Shown here piece by piece: positions 25,658-35,332 of a DNA stretch of 64,000 nt. Source of the stretch: an uncultured Pelagibacteraceae bacterium (GTDB taxonomy: Bacteria > Pseudomonadota > Alphaproteobacteria > Pelagibacterales > Pelagibacteraceae). The position numbers and the translations under genes were made by a program. The stretch is from contig CACISK010000003.1 of the NCBI GenBank assembly GCA_902589315.1, positions 1 to 64,000 of the forward strand, given 5' to 3'. The first letter of the stretch is position 1. Each line of letters begins with the position of its first letter. Under the pieces are notes generated by a model that was given only the letters and a program-made list of their open reading frames with translations, had not been told where the DNA came from and did no database searches.

Positions 25658-26155
25658 ATGATCATTGTTGGAATTGATCCAGGAATAGCAGGCGCTATTT
25701 GTTTTTTTTCTGATGGGAAAGTTATTGATGTAATCGATATGCCCACAATGGCTGAAGGAAAAAAAAATAAAAAACAAGTTAATGGTAGGCAAATATATAA
25801 TGAAATAATGCTAATAAAAAATAAATTTATGAATGAAAAAATTAGTGTGATAGTCGAACAAGTTTCTGCTATGCCAGGACAAGGTGTAACAAGCATGTTT
25901 AACTTTGGACAATCATTTGGAGTTATTAAAGGTATATGTTCTGCAATGGAGCTTCCTATTTTTTATGTTAGACCAGCAAAATGGAAAAAACATTTTAATT
26001 TAATTAATTCTGAAAAAGATGCCAGTAGAACCAAAGTAATAGAGATGTTTCCTAAAATTTCTAATAAGTTATCAAGAAAAAAAGATAATAATAAAGCAGA
26101 CGCTATTTTAATCGCTCAATATTTTGAAAACACAAGGGAAAACAAGGATAACTAG
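25658..26155 (+). CDS. ruvC: RuvC-like Holliday junction endonuclease
   Basis: RNase H-fold nuclease, 165 residues, expected to cut four-way junctions. Seen: first catalytic Asp in IIVGIDPG (residue 7), second acidic site in VIVEQV near 69, and a C-terminal NKADAILIA with the last Asp pair. The middle reads MPGQGVTSMFNFGQSFGVIKG and YVRPAKWKK, wording I associate with the phage/plasmid-type RuvC branch rather than the ruvABC enzyme. It lies in the position of ruvC after yebC, but ruvA and ruvB do not follow; tolQ does. Orthology is uncertain, nuclease fold is firm. Confidence 0.8.
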   Translation: MIIVGIDPGIAGAICFFSDGKVIDVIDMPTMAEGKKNKKQVNGRQIYNEIMLIKNKFMNEKISVIVEQVSAMPGQGVTSMFNFGQSFGVIKGICSAMELPIFYVRPAKWKKHFNLINSEKDASRTKVIEMFPKISNKLSRKKDNNKADAILIAQYFENTRENKDN

Positions 26156-26211
26156 ACTATTAGAGTTTTTTGAAGTCAAATTAATGACATATTTTAATGG
26201 GAAACGATTGA

Positions 26212-26886
26212 ATGGAAGCAGATATTGCAACACAAAGCTTAGGTTTAGCAAGCAACACAGATTTTTCTTTAATTAGTTTATTTTTGCGTGCGGACATAAT
26301 TGTCAAGTCAGTAATCATAATATTAATTCTGAGTTCTATTTATTCATGGGCAATAATATTTGAAAAAATAAGAATGTTTAGAAAAATTAATAAAAGTGCA
26401 GAGGAATTTGAAGAGAAATTCTGGAAATCAAAGTCTGCTGAAACATTTTATAATAGTCTGCCTTCAAACATTGAAGATCCAATGGCAAAATTATTTAAAA
26501 GTTCTATGCAAACAGTTATGAAAACTAGATCGAAATCAAATTTATCTGAGAGGCTATCTAGTGTTTTAGAAGTAAATATTGAAAAACAAATGGTGGCAGT
26601 TGAAAAGTATAATAGTTTTTTAGCAACCGTTGGATCGACAGCTCCATTTATAGGATTGTTTGGAACTGTTTGGGGAATTATGAATTCATTTCAATCGATT
26701 GCAATCTCAAGAAATACCAGTCTTGCGATAGTTGCACCAGGTATTGCAGAGGCCTTGTTCGCAACTGCTCTTGGATTATTAGCTGCAATTCCTGCTGTAA
26801 TTGCATACAATAAATTTAATTCAGACTCTAGAAAATACTCACAAAAATTAGAAAATTTTTCAAAAAGATTCTTATCAATTATTTAA
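26212..26886 (+). CDS. tolQ: Tol-Pal system proton channel protein TolQ
   Basis: Inner-membrane motor subunit using the proton gradient to energise TolA. Seen: N-terminal membrane helix over about residues 35-55, then a large cytoplasmic domain, then two helices at about 135-165 and 175-200 with TAPFIGLFGTVWGIMNSF and GIAEALFATALGLLAAIPA, the conserved TolQ/ExbB segments. 224 residues. Starts the tolQRAB-pal-cpoB series after a 56-base gap. Confidence 0.95.
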   Translation: MEADIATQSLGLASNTDFSLISLFLRADIIVKSVIIILILSSIYSWAIIFEKIRMFRKINKSAEEFEEKFWKSKSAETFYNSLPSNIEDPMAKLFKSSMQTVMKTRSKSNLSERLSSVLEVNIEKQMVAVEKYNSFLATVGSTAPFIGLFGTVWGIMNSFQSIAISRNTSLAIVAPGIAEALFATALGLLAAIPAVIAYNKFNSDSRKYSQKLENFSKRFLSII

Positions 26887-27303
26887 ATGGGATTTAAGCT
26901 CAAAAGTTCAAAAAACGATCCAATGAGTGAAATTAATGTTACTCCATTTGTTGATGTAATGTTGGTTTTATTAATTATATTCATGGTCACCGCACCATTG
27001 CTTACTGTTGGAGTTCAGGTAGATTTGCCAGAAACTTCTGCTGATACACTTCCTGAGGAAAATGAACCTTTAACTTTAACAATTAATTCTAAAGGTGAAA
27101 TTTTTATTCAGGAAACAAAAGTTGAATTTAATAATTTAATTGTAAAAATATTGGCAGTATCAAATAACAGAACTGATACAAGAATATATGTAAGGGGAGA
27201 CAAAGCTATTAACTATGGAAGGGTTCTTGAAATTATGGGAATGCTTTCAGGGTCAGGATTTACAAAAGTTGCTTTAATATCTGAACCGAACAAAGAGAGA
27301 TAA
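26887..27303 (+). CDS. tolR: Tol-Pal system protein TolR
   Basis: Partner of TolQ in the stator. Seen: a cytoplasmic MSEINVTPFVDVMLVLLIIFMV segment in which the single membrane helix holds the conserved proton-carrying Asp (FVDVML, near residue 23), then a periplasmic domain of about 95 residues ending LSGSGFTKVALISEP. 138 residues. Starts directly after the tolQ stop. Confidence 0.95.
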   Translation: MGFKLKSSKNDPMSEINVTPFVDVMLVLLIIFMVTAPLLTVGVQVDLPETSADTLPEENEPLTLTINSKGEIFIQETKVEFNNLIVKILAVSNNRTDTRIYVRGDKAINYGRVLEIMGMLSGSGFTKVALISEPNKER

Positions 27304-27308
27304 AGATT

Positions 27309-28277
27309 ATGTATCGTGGTCTTTTAATCTCATCTGGATTTCATGTCGCTATTGTTATGGTGAGTATTTTGGCTTTACCATTTGTTGCAAAAAAACCTCT
27401 GGATATTCCACCTCTTATTTCTGTTGAGCTTATTCAAATAGCTGAAAAGACAAATATTCCTTTTGCTCCAAAAGCATCAAAAATAATTGAGAAGGCAAAA
27501 AAAAAAAATGAAAAGCTTTTGTCTGAACAGGCCCCTCCTAAGAAAGTAAAAAAAGATGAAAAAAAAGAAGTTCAGACAGATAAAAAAAAAAATGAAATTT
27601 CTAAGCTTGCATCAAAAAAAACACCAACCAGTGAAAATAAAATAGAAAAGTTAAAAAAAGAAAAATTAAATGCCGTACCTATGCCAGACGAAGATAAACA
27701 AAAAATTCAACCTAAAGAAGAAAAAAAGCAGAAGCCTTCAAAAGAAATCAATGATGAAAATATAAAAAAAATAGTTCAAACCAAAAAACCTATTTTGGAT
27801 GAAAAAAAAGTTAAACAAGTTTCTGAATTTGAAAAAAAAGAAAAATTAGATTTAAATGAAATTGCAGCTTTAATTGATAAAAAAAAAGAAAATTTAGCAG
27901 AAACAAAAAAAGAAGTTGATAAGATTTCTCAATCAACTGATGAAACTATGGACTATTCAAAGTTAACATTAAGTGAGGAAGATGCCTTAAAGGCCCAAAT
28001 ATTTACATGTTGGAGTGTGCCTATAGGTTTGCCATTTAGTGAAGATTTATTAGTTAGAGTTAAACTCCAATTAAAACCAGACGGAACAATTGAAAAGCTT
28101 GAAATGCTAGATCATGTAAAAATGAATACACCTGGTAAAGAGAAATTTAGAACACTAGCAGATAGTGTTAGAAGAGCTATCCAGCTGTGTAATCCATTAA
28201 AAGTTCCTACAAGCGGTTATGAAAGATGGAAAAATATGATTTTAAATTTTGATGCTCGTGATATGCTTGGAGGGTAA
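27309..28277 (+). CDS. tolA: Tol-Pal system protein TolA
   Basis: Periplasm-spanning protein linking the TolQR motor to Pal/TolB. Seen: an N-terminal membrane anchor (about residues 5-25), a long Lys/Glu-rich helical domain (about 55-225), and a compact C-terminal TolA domain from about 230 with CWSVPIGLP and a final Cys pair region (LCNPLKVP). 322 residues. Overlaps tolB by one base. Confidence 0.9.
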   Translation: MYRGLLISSGFHVAIVMVSILALPFVAKKPLDIPPLISVELIQIAEKTNIPFAPKASKIIEKAKKKNEKLLSEQAPPKKVKKDEKKEVQTDKKKNEISKLASKKTPTSENKIEKLKKEKLNAVPMPDEDKQKIQPKEEKKQKPSKEINDENIKKIVQTKKPILDEKKVKQVSEFEKKEKLDLNEIAALIDKKKENLAETKKEVDKISQSTDETMDYSKLTLSEEDALKAQIFTCWSVPIGLPFSEDLLVRVKLQLKPDGTIEKLEMLDHVKMNTPGKEKFRTLADSVRRAIQLCNPLKVPTSGYERWKNMILNFDARDMLGG

Positions 28278-29623
28278 TGATTAAAATTCTTAATTTTACT
28301 TTTTTAGTTTTTTTGTTTTTAATAACTAAAGCTAATTCTTTGATTGAAATTGATATAACACGAGGCAACCTAGATCCTTTGCCAATTGCAGTTTCACCAT
28401 TATTTCAAGACGATAAATCAAAAAAAAACTTAATTAGTGAATTAAAAATAGAAAATATTGGTTCAGAAATTTCTTCTGTTGTAGAAAATAATCTAAAAAT
28501 CTCGGGTTTATTTAATCCACTTAGCAAAGAAGCATTTTTACAAAAGCCTGACATCGCACATTTAAAACCAAGATTTGAAGATTGGGCACTTATTAAAGCG
28601 CAAGCTTTAATCACAGGAAAAGTAACAGTTGAGAACAAAAAATTAAAAGTTGAATTTAGACTTTGGGATATTTTAGCTGGTAGAGAAATGATGGCATTAG
28701 CATTTACAACAGTCCCAAGCAACTGGAGAAGAGTTGGACACATAATTTCTGACAAAGTTTATGAGAGATTGACTGGAGAAAAAGGATATTTTGATACAAG
28801 AATTATTTATGTATCGGAAGAAGGACCAAAGACAGCAAGAGTAAAGAAATTGGCTATTATGGATCAAGATGGTTTTAATACGAAATATTTAACATTAGGA
28901 AATGAATTAGTTTTAACTCCTAGATTTAACCCAACAAGCCAGATGGTAACTTATCTATCATATTTCAAAAATCTGCCTAGAGTATATTTGTTAGATATAG
29001 AAACTGGTACACAGGAAGTAGTTGGTGATTTTCCTGGAATGACTTTTGCTCCAAGATTTTCACCAGATGGAAAAAAAATTATTATGAGCTTTGCTAAGGA
29101 TGGTAACTCAGATATCTATACAATGGATTTAGAAAATAGAATTGTAGAGAGAATTACTAATCATCCATCAATTGACACCTCTCCTTCATACTCTCCAGAT
29201 AATAAATTTATAACTTTTAATTCTGATAGAAGTGGTTTTCAACAAATCTATGTGATGAAATCAGATGGTTCAAATGTAAAAAGAATTTCATTTGGAAAAG
29301 GTTTGTATGGTACACCTGTTTGGTCCCCTAGAGGAGATCTGATTGCATTTACAAAACTTCACAAAGGTAAATTTTATATAGGTGTCATGAGAACAGATGG
29401 TTCTGGAGAGAGATTGTTAACAGAAAATTATTATCAAGAGGCTCCTTCATGGTCACCAAATGGAAGGGTATTAATTTTTTATAGAGAAACAAAGTCTAAC
29501 GATAAAGGTGAAGGATTTAGCGCTAAACTTTGGTCTATAGATCTGACAGGATATAATGAGAGGGAGGTTCAAACAGAGACTGATGCCTCCGACCCATCTT
29601 GGTCGTCTTTATTAAGTAATTAG
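28277..29623 (+). CDS. tolB: Tol-Pal system periplasmic protein TolB
   Basis: Periplasmic beta-propeller that cycles between Pal and TolA. Seen: a signal peptide (about residues 1-21, ending TKANS), the N-terminal two-layer domain (about 25-165), and repeated propeller motifs such as [29 protein letters not shown] and WSPNGRVL. 448 residues, full length. Followed by a 99-base gap before pal. Confidence 0.95.
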   Translation: MIKILNFTFLVFLFLITKANSLIEIDITRGNLDPLPIAVSPLFQDDKSKKNLISELKIENIGSEISSVVENNLKISGLFNPLSKEAFLQKPDIAHLKPRFEDWALIKAQALITGKVTVENKKLKVEFRLWDILAGREMMALAFTTVPSNWRRVGHIISDKVYERLTGEKGYFDTRIIYVSEEGPKTARVKKLAIMDQDGFNTKYLTLGNELVLTPRFNPTSQMVTYLSYFKNLPRVYLLDIETGTQEVVGDFPGMTFAPRFSPDGKKIIMSFAKDGNSDIYTMDLENRIVERITNHPSIDTSPSYSPDNKFITFNSDRSGFQQIYVMKSDGSNVKRISFGKGLYGTPVWSPRGDLIAFTKLHKGKFYIGVMRTDGSGERLLTENYYQEAPSWSPNGRVLIFYRETKSNDKGEGFSAKLWSIDLTGYNEREVQTETDASDPSWSSLLSN

Positions 29624-29722
29624 GGCTTTTTTTATTAATTTTAATATAAATTAAGTTGATTTTTGTGCTTGAAACATCTAATTAGTTGTGAAAAAGTTCT
29701 AATAAATTATTAAGGAGCATTA

Positions 29723-30211
29723 ATGAATTTTAGCAAATCATTTAGAAATACTTTTCTAGTTATATTATTAAGTTTAATCGTATCAGCTTGTGCAACAAAA
29801 AAAACTACTACTCAGGTAGAAGGTCAAATGCAAGGTGATGTTTATACAGGGACTGATACTGTTAAATATTTAGCTGACGGTGTTCCAGACAGAGTATTTT
29901 TTGCAACAAACGAATCTATTTTGACAACTAAATCAAGAGACACATTAAGAAAACAAGCTAATTGGTTAAGAGAAAATTCTAGTATCAATGTTGTAGTTGA
30001 AGGTCATGCTGATGAAAGAGGCACAAGAGAATATAACTTAGCATTAGGTGAAAGAAGAGCAAACGCTGCTAAAGATTATCTAATAACATATGGAATATCT
30101 GCTGATAGAATTTCAGTGATAAGTTATGGAAAAGAAAGACCAGTTGATTCAGGATCAAATCCTCTTTCTTGGTCAAAAAATAGAAGATCTGTAACAGTAA
30201 AGGCTAATTAA
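29723..30211 (+). CDS. pal: Peptidoglycan-associated lipoprotein Pal
   Basis: Outer-membrane lipoprotein that binds peptidoglycan. Seen: a lipoprotein signal with lipobox SACA near residues 20-23 (acylated Cys22), then an OmpA-like domain with VVVEGHADERGTREYNLALGERRA near 91-114. 162 residues. A clear AAGGAG ribosome binding site lies 6 bases before the ATG. A hairpin terminator follows the gene. Confidence 0.95.
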   Translation: MNFSKSFRNTFLVILLSLIVSACATKKTTTQVEGQMQGDVYTGTDTVKYLADGVPDRVFFATNESILTTKSRDTLRKQANWLRENSSINVVVEGHADERGTREYNLALGERRANAAKDYLITYGISADRISVISYGKERPVDSGSNPLSWSKNRRSVTVKAN

Positions 30212-30230
30212 AGCTATTTGAAATATTTTA

Positions 30231-30273
30231 AAGACCCTAAGATTTTTATAAATAATTTTAGGGTCTTTTTTTT
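30231..30273 (+). terminator. Rho-independent terminator after pal
   Basis: AAGACCCTAA at 30231-30240 pairs with TTAGGGTCTT at 30258-30267 across an AT-rich loop of about 17 bases, followed by a run of T to 30273. It would end pal transcription before cpoB. It is one of the few clear terminators in the window. Confidence 0.8.
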
Positions 30274-30300
30274 GCCATCATTATAATTAAGAAATAATTA

Positions 30301-31305
30301 ATGTTAAAAAAGTATATCAATATTTTTACTTATATATTCTCCATTTTTTTTATTACTTTCAGTACATCTTCAGAAGAATTGAATATGAAAGAAATCTTAG
30401 AAATTATTCAAAAAGATCTTAGAACTTTGGAAAGAGCAGTTTATTCAGAATCGTTTCAAAAAAAAACTGGGGGAGAAACTTCTTTAACAGGTAAGGAAAC
30501 TGAGGATGTATTAACTAGACACTTATTAAAATTATCTGAAATAGAAAAGCAATTTCAAAATTTGACTAATAAATTTGAAGAGATTAATTTTAAAGTAGAT
30601 AAATTATCATCAAGACTTTCTAAAACACAGGCAGATAACCAGTTAAGATTTCAAGATTTGGAAAGCAACTCGAACATCGTTCAAAAAAATCAAAACAGTC
30701 AAGATAATTTAATTATAAATGAGAATACAGACACTAACCTAACCAGCAAAAAAATTATGCCCGGAACATCCCAGCCTCAAGATTTAGGAACAATATCTTA
30801 CAAAGATATGACGGATACAAATGAGACACAATCAATACAATCTGTCGAGACAACTCAAACAATTTTAACAGAAAGTTTTATAAACGAGGAAAAAATTTTA
30901 CCTAACGCATCACCTTTAGAACAATATGAATTTGCAACTAGTTTTTTAAAAGTTGGAGATTATAATATGGCAGAAAGAGCATTCAGAGAATTTGTCGACA
31001 CAAATCCAGATAATGATCTTTCTGGAAATGCTCAGTATTGGTATGCTGAAACTTTTAGAATAAGACAGCTCTACACAGACGCGGCATCTGCGTATTTAGA
31101 AGGTTATCAAAAATATCCCAAAAGTGAAAAAGCCCCTATTAATCTTTTGAAGCTTGGTGTGTCTTTAGTTCAAATAGGAGAGAAAGATCAGGGTTGCTTA
31201 ATGATTGCTGGTGTTAAAAAACAGTACCCAAATGCCACTCAGTCAGTCCTTCAAAAAGCTAAATATGAAGAGAAAAAGTTTGAGTGTAAAAAAGAAAACT
31301 CTTAA
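30301..31305 (+). CDS. cpoB: Cell division coordinator CpoB (YbgF)
   Basis: Periplasmic protein that links Tol-Pal to peptidoglycan synthesis at division. Seen: signal peptide (about residues 1-23), a coiled-coil region (about 75-120), a polar linker, and C-terminal TPR-like repeats with YEFATSFLKVGDYNMAERAFREF near 215. 334 residues. It lies behind the terminator, so it probably has its own promoter; ATAAT at about 30282-30286 is a possible -10 box without a clear -35. Confidence 0.88.
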   Translation: MLKKYINIFTYIFSIFFITFSTSSEELNMKEILEIIQKDLRTLERAVYSESFQKKTGGETSLTGKETEDVLTRHLLKLSEIEKQFQNLTNKFEEINFKVDKLSSRLSKTQADNQLRFQDLESNSNIVQKNQNSQDNLIINENTDTNLTSKKIMPGTSQPQDLGTISYKDMTDTNETQSIQSVETTQTILTESFINEEKILPNASPLEQYEFATSFLKVGDYNMAERAFREFVDTNPDNDLSGNAQYWYAETFRIRQLYTDAASAYLEGYQKYPKSEKAPINLLKLGVSLVQIGEKDQGCLMIAGVKKQYPNATQSVLQKAKYEEKKFECKKENS

Positions 31306-32314
31306 TTTTTATTTAACAAAATTAAAGGATCCCAAGGTACAAAAAATATATAAAGTATTTTCAAATAATCTTACATCTTTAGATGTTAGTAATAAAAAGA
31401 TAATGGTTGGAGTATCTGGTGGTGCTGACAGTTTATCTGTTTTATTTTTCTCTCAGTGTTATGCGTTAAAAAATAAGGCTAAATTATATCCAGTAATTAT
31501 AGATCATAAATTAAGAAAAGAGTCTTCTATTGAAGCTAAAAATTTAAAGTACAAGCTTAAAAAAAACTTTAAAATCAATTGTAAAATCCTATCAAAAAAA
31601 ATTAATAAAATAGATAAGAATGTTCAATCTTACGCAAGAGACCTAAGATACGATTTATTTTTCAAGGAATGTGTTAAATATAATATTAAACACCTTTTAT
31701 TAGGTCATCATAAAGATGATCTGATTGAAAATTTTTTTATAAGATTTCTGAGAGGTTCTGGTTTAAAAGGACTTGTCTCTTTTGATAAAAATGTAAATAA
31801 TTACAATGGTATAAATATTATCAGACCTTTTTTGTCTACTTCAAAAAAAGAACTAATTAATATTAATAAAAAAACATTTGGTTTTTTTATAGATGATCCC
31901 AGTAATAATAATGACAAATTTCTGAGAAGTAGAATAAGAAAAATGATACGAAATTTAGAAGAAGAGGGTTTAAACTTTAATAAATTATATACAACTTTAA
32001 AAAATTTATCAAAAAGTGACGAAGTTATCCAATTTTTTGTTGAAAAAAATGTTGTTGAAAACTCAAAATATTTTGAAAAAGATGAAAAAATAATTTTAAA
32101 TTCATCTTTTTTTAATAATCCAGATGAAATTATTTTAAGAAGCTTTTCACAGCTAATCCTACTTCTAAGTAAGAAAAAAAACTATCCAAGAGGTAAAAAG
32201 GTCATTGGTTTAATAGATTCTTTAAAATTTTTTAAAAAAAATGTAAAATTGACACTTTCTGGATGTATTATTGAAAAAATTAACGATTCAGTGATTATTT
32301 ACCCTGAAAAATGA
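31265..32314 (+). CDS. tilS: tRNA(Ile)-lysidine synthetase
   Basis: Modifies C34 of the minor isoleucine tRNA to lysidine, changing both codon reading and charging. Seen: PP-loop VGVSGGADSLS near residue 49, a second motif GHHKDDLIENF near 147-157, and the basic RIRKMIRN element typical of TilS. The frame opens earlier inside cpoB; ATG 31265 (41-base overlap) is taken as the start, with TTG 31280 possible. About 349 residues, shorter than E. coli TilS, as is usual for compact forms. Confidence 0.88.
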   Translation: MKRKSLSVKKKTLNFYLTKLKDPKVQKIYKVFSNNLTSLDVSNKKIMVGVSGGADSLSVLFFSQCYALKNKAKLYPVIIDHKLRKESSIEAKNLKYKLKKNFKINCKILSKKINKIDKNVQSYARDLRYDLFFKECVKYNIKHLLLGHHKDDLIENFFIRFLRGSGLKGLVSFDKNVNNYNGINIIRPFLSTSKKELININKKTFGFFIDDPSNNNDKFLRSRIRKMIRNLEEEGLNFNKLYTTLKNLSKSDEVIQFFVEKNVVENSKYFEKDEKIILNSSFFNNPDEIILRSFSQLILLLSKKKNYPRGKKVIGLIDSLKFFKKNVKLTLSGCIIEKINDSVIIYPEK

Positions 32315-32381
32315 TAATTTTTTTCTTAAATGATCAAAATGACACTTGTTAATTCACTAATAATTCTTAATTTAATGGTCT

Positions 32382-34274
32382 ATGAATTTTAAAAATTTAG
32401 CAATGTGGGGGATAATCGTCATTTTAACGATTGGTCTTTACAATATGTTTAAAAACCCCCAAGGTTCAATTTCTCAAAAAAATAAAATTATTTTCTCAGA
32501 ATTCTTAACTGAAGTAGACAATGGAAGAGTTGTTAAAGTTGAAATACAAGGAAAAAATATAAAAGGCGTATTATCAAATGGAAATCAATTTACTACTTAT
32601 GCACCTGAAGATCCTAACTTAATTCAGAAGCTAAGTGATAAAGGTGTCAGTATCTCCGCTAGTCCTTTAGAGGAAAAAATGCCTTCATTATTAGGAATAC
32701 TTCTTTCATGGTTTCCAATGCTTTTATTAATTGCTGTTTGGATTTTCTTTATGAGGCAAATGCAAGGAGGCAAAGGTGGAGCAATGGGTTTTGGAAGATC
32801 AAAAGCAAAAATGATGAATGAAGTAAAGGGAAAAGTTACTTTTAATGATGTTGCTGGTGTTGAGGAGGCCAAAGAGGAAGTTGAGGAAGTTGTAGAATTT
32901 TTAAAAGATCCAAGAAAGTTCAGTAGATTAGGTGGCAAGATACCAAGAGGATGTTTATTAGTAGGTCCTCCAGGGACTGGTAAAACATTACTAGCCAGAG
33001 CAATAGCAGGAGAAGCTGGGGTTCCATTCTTTACGATTTCTGGATCAGATTTCGTTGAAATGTTCGTTGGTGTAGGAGCTTCAAGGGTGAGAGATATGTT
33101 TGAACAAGGTAAAAAACATTCTCCCTGTATAATTTTCATTGATGAGATTGATGCTGTGGGAAGAAGCAGAGGTGCGGGTCTTGGTGGAGGAAATGACGAA
33201 AGAGAACAAACTCTAAACCAGCTTTTAGTTGAGATGGATGGTTTCGATACTAATGAGGGTGTCATTATTATAGCTGCAACTAATAGACCAGATGTACTAG
33301 ATCCAGCCCTTTTAAGACCAGGAAGATTTGACAGGCAAGTTGTTGTTTCCAATCCAGATTTAATTGGTAGAGAAAAAATTTTAAAAGTGCACGCAAAGAA
33401 AATATCAATGGCTCCCGATGTTAATCTAAGAACAGTTGCTAGAGGAACCCCTGGATTTTCAGGCGCAGATCTAGCAAACCTTGTTAACGAAGCTGCATTG
33501 CTAGCTGCAAGAAAAAATAAGAGAATTGTGACATATCAAGAATTTGAGGAAGCTAAGGATAAAGTTATGATGGGATCCGAGAGAAGATCTATGGTAATGT
33601 CAGAAGAAGAGAAAAAATTAACTGCTTACCATGAAGCTGGACATGCGATTGTAACAATAAATGAAAAAGCAGCTTATCCTATACATAAAGCAACAATAAT
33701 TCCAAGAGGAAGAGCTCTAGGAATGGTTATGCAATTACCTGAAAGAGATGAGGTTTCTCAAACAAGAGAGCAACTTCACGCTCAAATGGCTATTGCCATG
33801 GGCGGAAGAGTTGCGGAAGAAATAATTTTTGGAGATGATAAAGTAACCACAGGAGCAGCTAGTGATATTGAACAAGCAACTAAAAGAGCAAGGGCTATGG
33901 TTATGAGAGCTGGTTTAAGTAAAGAAATGGGACCAGTTGCTTATGGTGAAAACGAGGAAGAGGTATTTTTGGGAAGATCTGTAGCTAGACAACAAAATAT
34001 GTCTGAGGAAACAGCTAGAAAAGTAGACAGTGAAATTAGAAAATTTGTTGACATGGGTTATGTAAGAGCAAGAAAAGTTCTGACTGAAAAGATTGATGAT
34101 TTGCACAAATTAGCAAAAGCTTTACTTACTTATGAAACTTTGACAGGTGAAGAAATCGAGGATTTAATTAATAAAAATATATATCCAAAAAATAAAGAAG
34201 ATCTAAAAGTTGAAGATGATAATCAAAGCTCAGCGCTTGGTTCGATGGGTTTAAAACCAAAGATAGTGCACTAA
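32382..34274 (+). CDS. ftsH: ATP-dependent zinc metalloprotease FtsH
   Basis: Membrane-anchored AAA+ protease for membrane and regulatory proteins. Seen: two N-terminal membrane helices (about 5-20 and 97-122), Walker A GPPGTGKT near 194-201, Walker [12 protein letters not shown] near 250, the SRH RPGRFDR near 309, and the zinc motif HEAGH near 418. 630 residues. It is close to hflK/hflC substrates of regulation elsewhere in the window (59646). Confidence 0.97.
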   Translation: MNFKNLAMWGIIVILTIGLYNMFKNPQGSISQKNKIIFSEFLTEVDNGRVVKVEIQGKNIKGVLSNGNQFTTYAPEDPNLIQKLSDKGVSISASPLEEKMPSLLGILLSWFPMLLLIAVWIFFMRQMQGGKGGAMGFGRSKAKMMNEVKGKVTFNDVAGVEEAKEEVEEVVEFLKDPRKFSRLGGKIPRGCLLVGPPGTGKTLLARAIAGEAGVPFFTISGSDFVEMFVGVGASRVRDMFEQGKKHSPCIIFIDEIDAVGRSRGAGLGGGNDEREQTLNQLLVEMDGFDTNEGVIIIAATNRPDVLDPALLRPGRFDRQVVVSNPDLIGREKILKVHAKKISMAPDVNLRTVARGTPGFSGADLANLVNEAALLAARKNKRIVTYQEFEEAKDKVMMGSERRSMVMSEEEKKLTAYHEAGHAIVTINEKAAYPIHKATIIPRGRALGMVMQLPERDEVSQTREQLHAQMAIAMGGRVAEEIIFGDDKVTTGAASDIEQATKRARAMVMRAGLSKEMGPVAYGENEEEVFLGRSVARQQNMSEETARKVDSEIRKFVDMGYVRARKVLTEKIDDLHKLAKALLTYETLTGEEIEDLINKNIYPKNKEDLKVEDDNQSSALGSMGLKPKIVH

Positions 34275-34280
34275 GCATTA

Positions 34281-35330
34281 ATGAATAAATATTACACTAG
34301 GGCGTGTAATTTTTATTACGGAACAGCATCAAAAATAAATATTAAAAAAAGTAAATCTATTCCTCTTAACGGCCATAATGATATATCCTTTGATAAAATA
34401 GAAATCTTACACAGAAAAAAAAGTAAAATTATTAATCTCAAAGATATTAGTAAACTTACAAATAAGCTAAGAAGTAAAGTTAACAAAGACTTAAAAAATA
34501 TTAAAAAAAAAAAATTTTTTAAAAAATTAACTTTATCTAATACCCCAATTTTGATGGGTATAATTAATTTAACCCCAGATAGCTTTTCTGATGGCGGCAG
34601 ATATAACAAAAAAAGTTTAGCTGAAAAACGTGTTAAAAAACTATTATCAAGTGGTGCAAAAATAATAGATGTGGGTGGAGAATCTACAAGACCAGGTGCA
34701 AATGATATTCATCCCAGGAAAGAATGGGATAGAATTAAGTTTATTTTTAAAATATTGAAAAATAAAAAAAGTTTAGTTTCATTAGACACTAGAAAAAGTT
34801 TTGTGATGGAAAAAGCCTCTAAAATAAAAATAGATCTCTTAAATGATGTATCTGGACTTAGTTATGATAAAGAAACTATAAATTTTTTAAAAAAAACGAA
34901 AAAACCTTTTGTTATTCATCATATGAAAGGAACACCAAAAAATATGCAAATTAGACCTTCATACAAAAATGTACTACTTGATATCTATGACTTCTTTGAA
35001 GTAAAATTAAATTATCTTAGAAAGCAAGGCATTAAACATAATAATATCATATTAGACCCGGGGATTGGATTTGGAAAAAATTTGAAACATAATATTACTC
35101 TCTTAAAGAATATATCTATTTTTCATTCATTAGGTCTTCCTGTAATGTTAGGTTTATCTAGAAAGAGATTTATTAAAGATATTTCTAAAGAAAATGATAC
35201 TAAGGATAGAATTGGTGGAACTGTATCTTCGTGCATTCAAGCATATCTTCAGGGAGTTCAAATTTTAAGGGTTCATGATGTTAAAGAAATTAATCAGGCA
35301 TTTAAAGTTTTTAAAAAATTACAAAATTAA
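34281..35330 (+). CDS. folP: Dihydropteroate synthase
   Basis: Joins p-aminobenzoate to the pterin pyrophosphate in folate synthesis. Seen: MGIINLTPDSFSDGG near 91-105, the second signature VGGESTRPGA near 132-141, LNDVSGL, and the phosphate region LGLSRKRFI near 290. 349 residues, about 85 more than the E. coli enzyme; the extra N-terminal domain is rich in Lys and keeps wording common in alphaproteobacterial FolP. Lies between ftsH and glmM, a conserved order. Confidence 0.93.
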   Translation: MNKYYTRACNFYYGTASKINIKKSKSIPLNGHNDISFDKIEILHRKKSKIINLKDISKLTNKLRSKVNKDLKNIKKKKFFKKLTLSNTPILMGIINLTPDSFSDGGRYNKKSLAEKRVKKLLSSGAKIIDVGGESTRPGANDIHPRKEWDRIKFIFKILKNKKSLVSLDTRKSFVMEKASKIKIDLLNDVSGLSYDKETINFLKKTKKPFVIHHMKGTPKNMQIRPSYKNVLLDIYDFFEVKLNYLRKQGIKHNNIILDPGIGFGKNLKHNITLLKNISIFHSLGLPVMLGLSRKRFIKDISKENDTKDRIGGTVSSCIQAYLQGVQILRVHDVKEINQAFKVFKKLQN

Positions 35331-35332
35331 AA

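Noticed and set aside
25658-26155. Prophage remnant because the RuvC-like gene has phage-type wording
   Set aside because: No other phage gene, integrase or attachment repeat is near, and the flanks are conserved core genes.
32624-33352. 242-residue open frame on the strand opposite ftsH
   Set aside because: It is rich in Ser, Pro and Ile with no recognisable domain and mirrors the codon pattern of the highly conserved ftsH gene.
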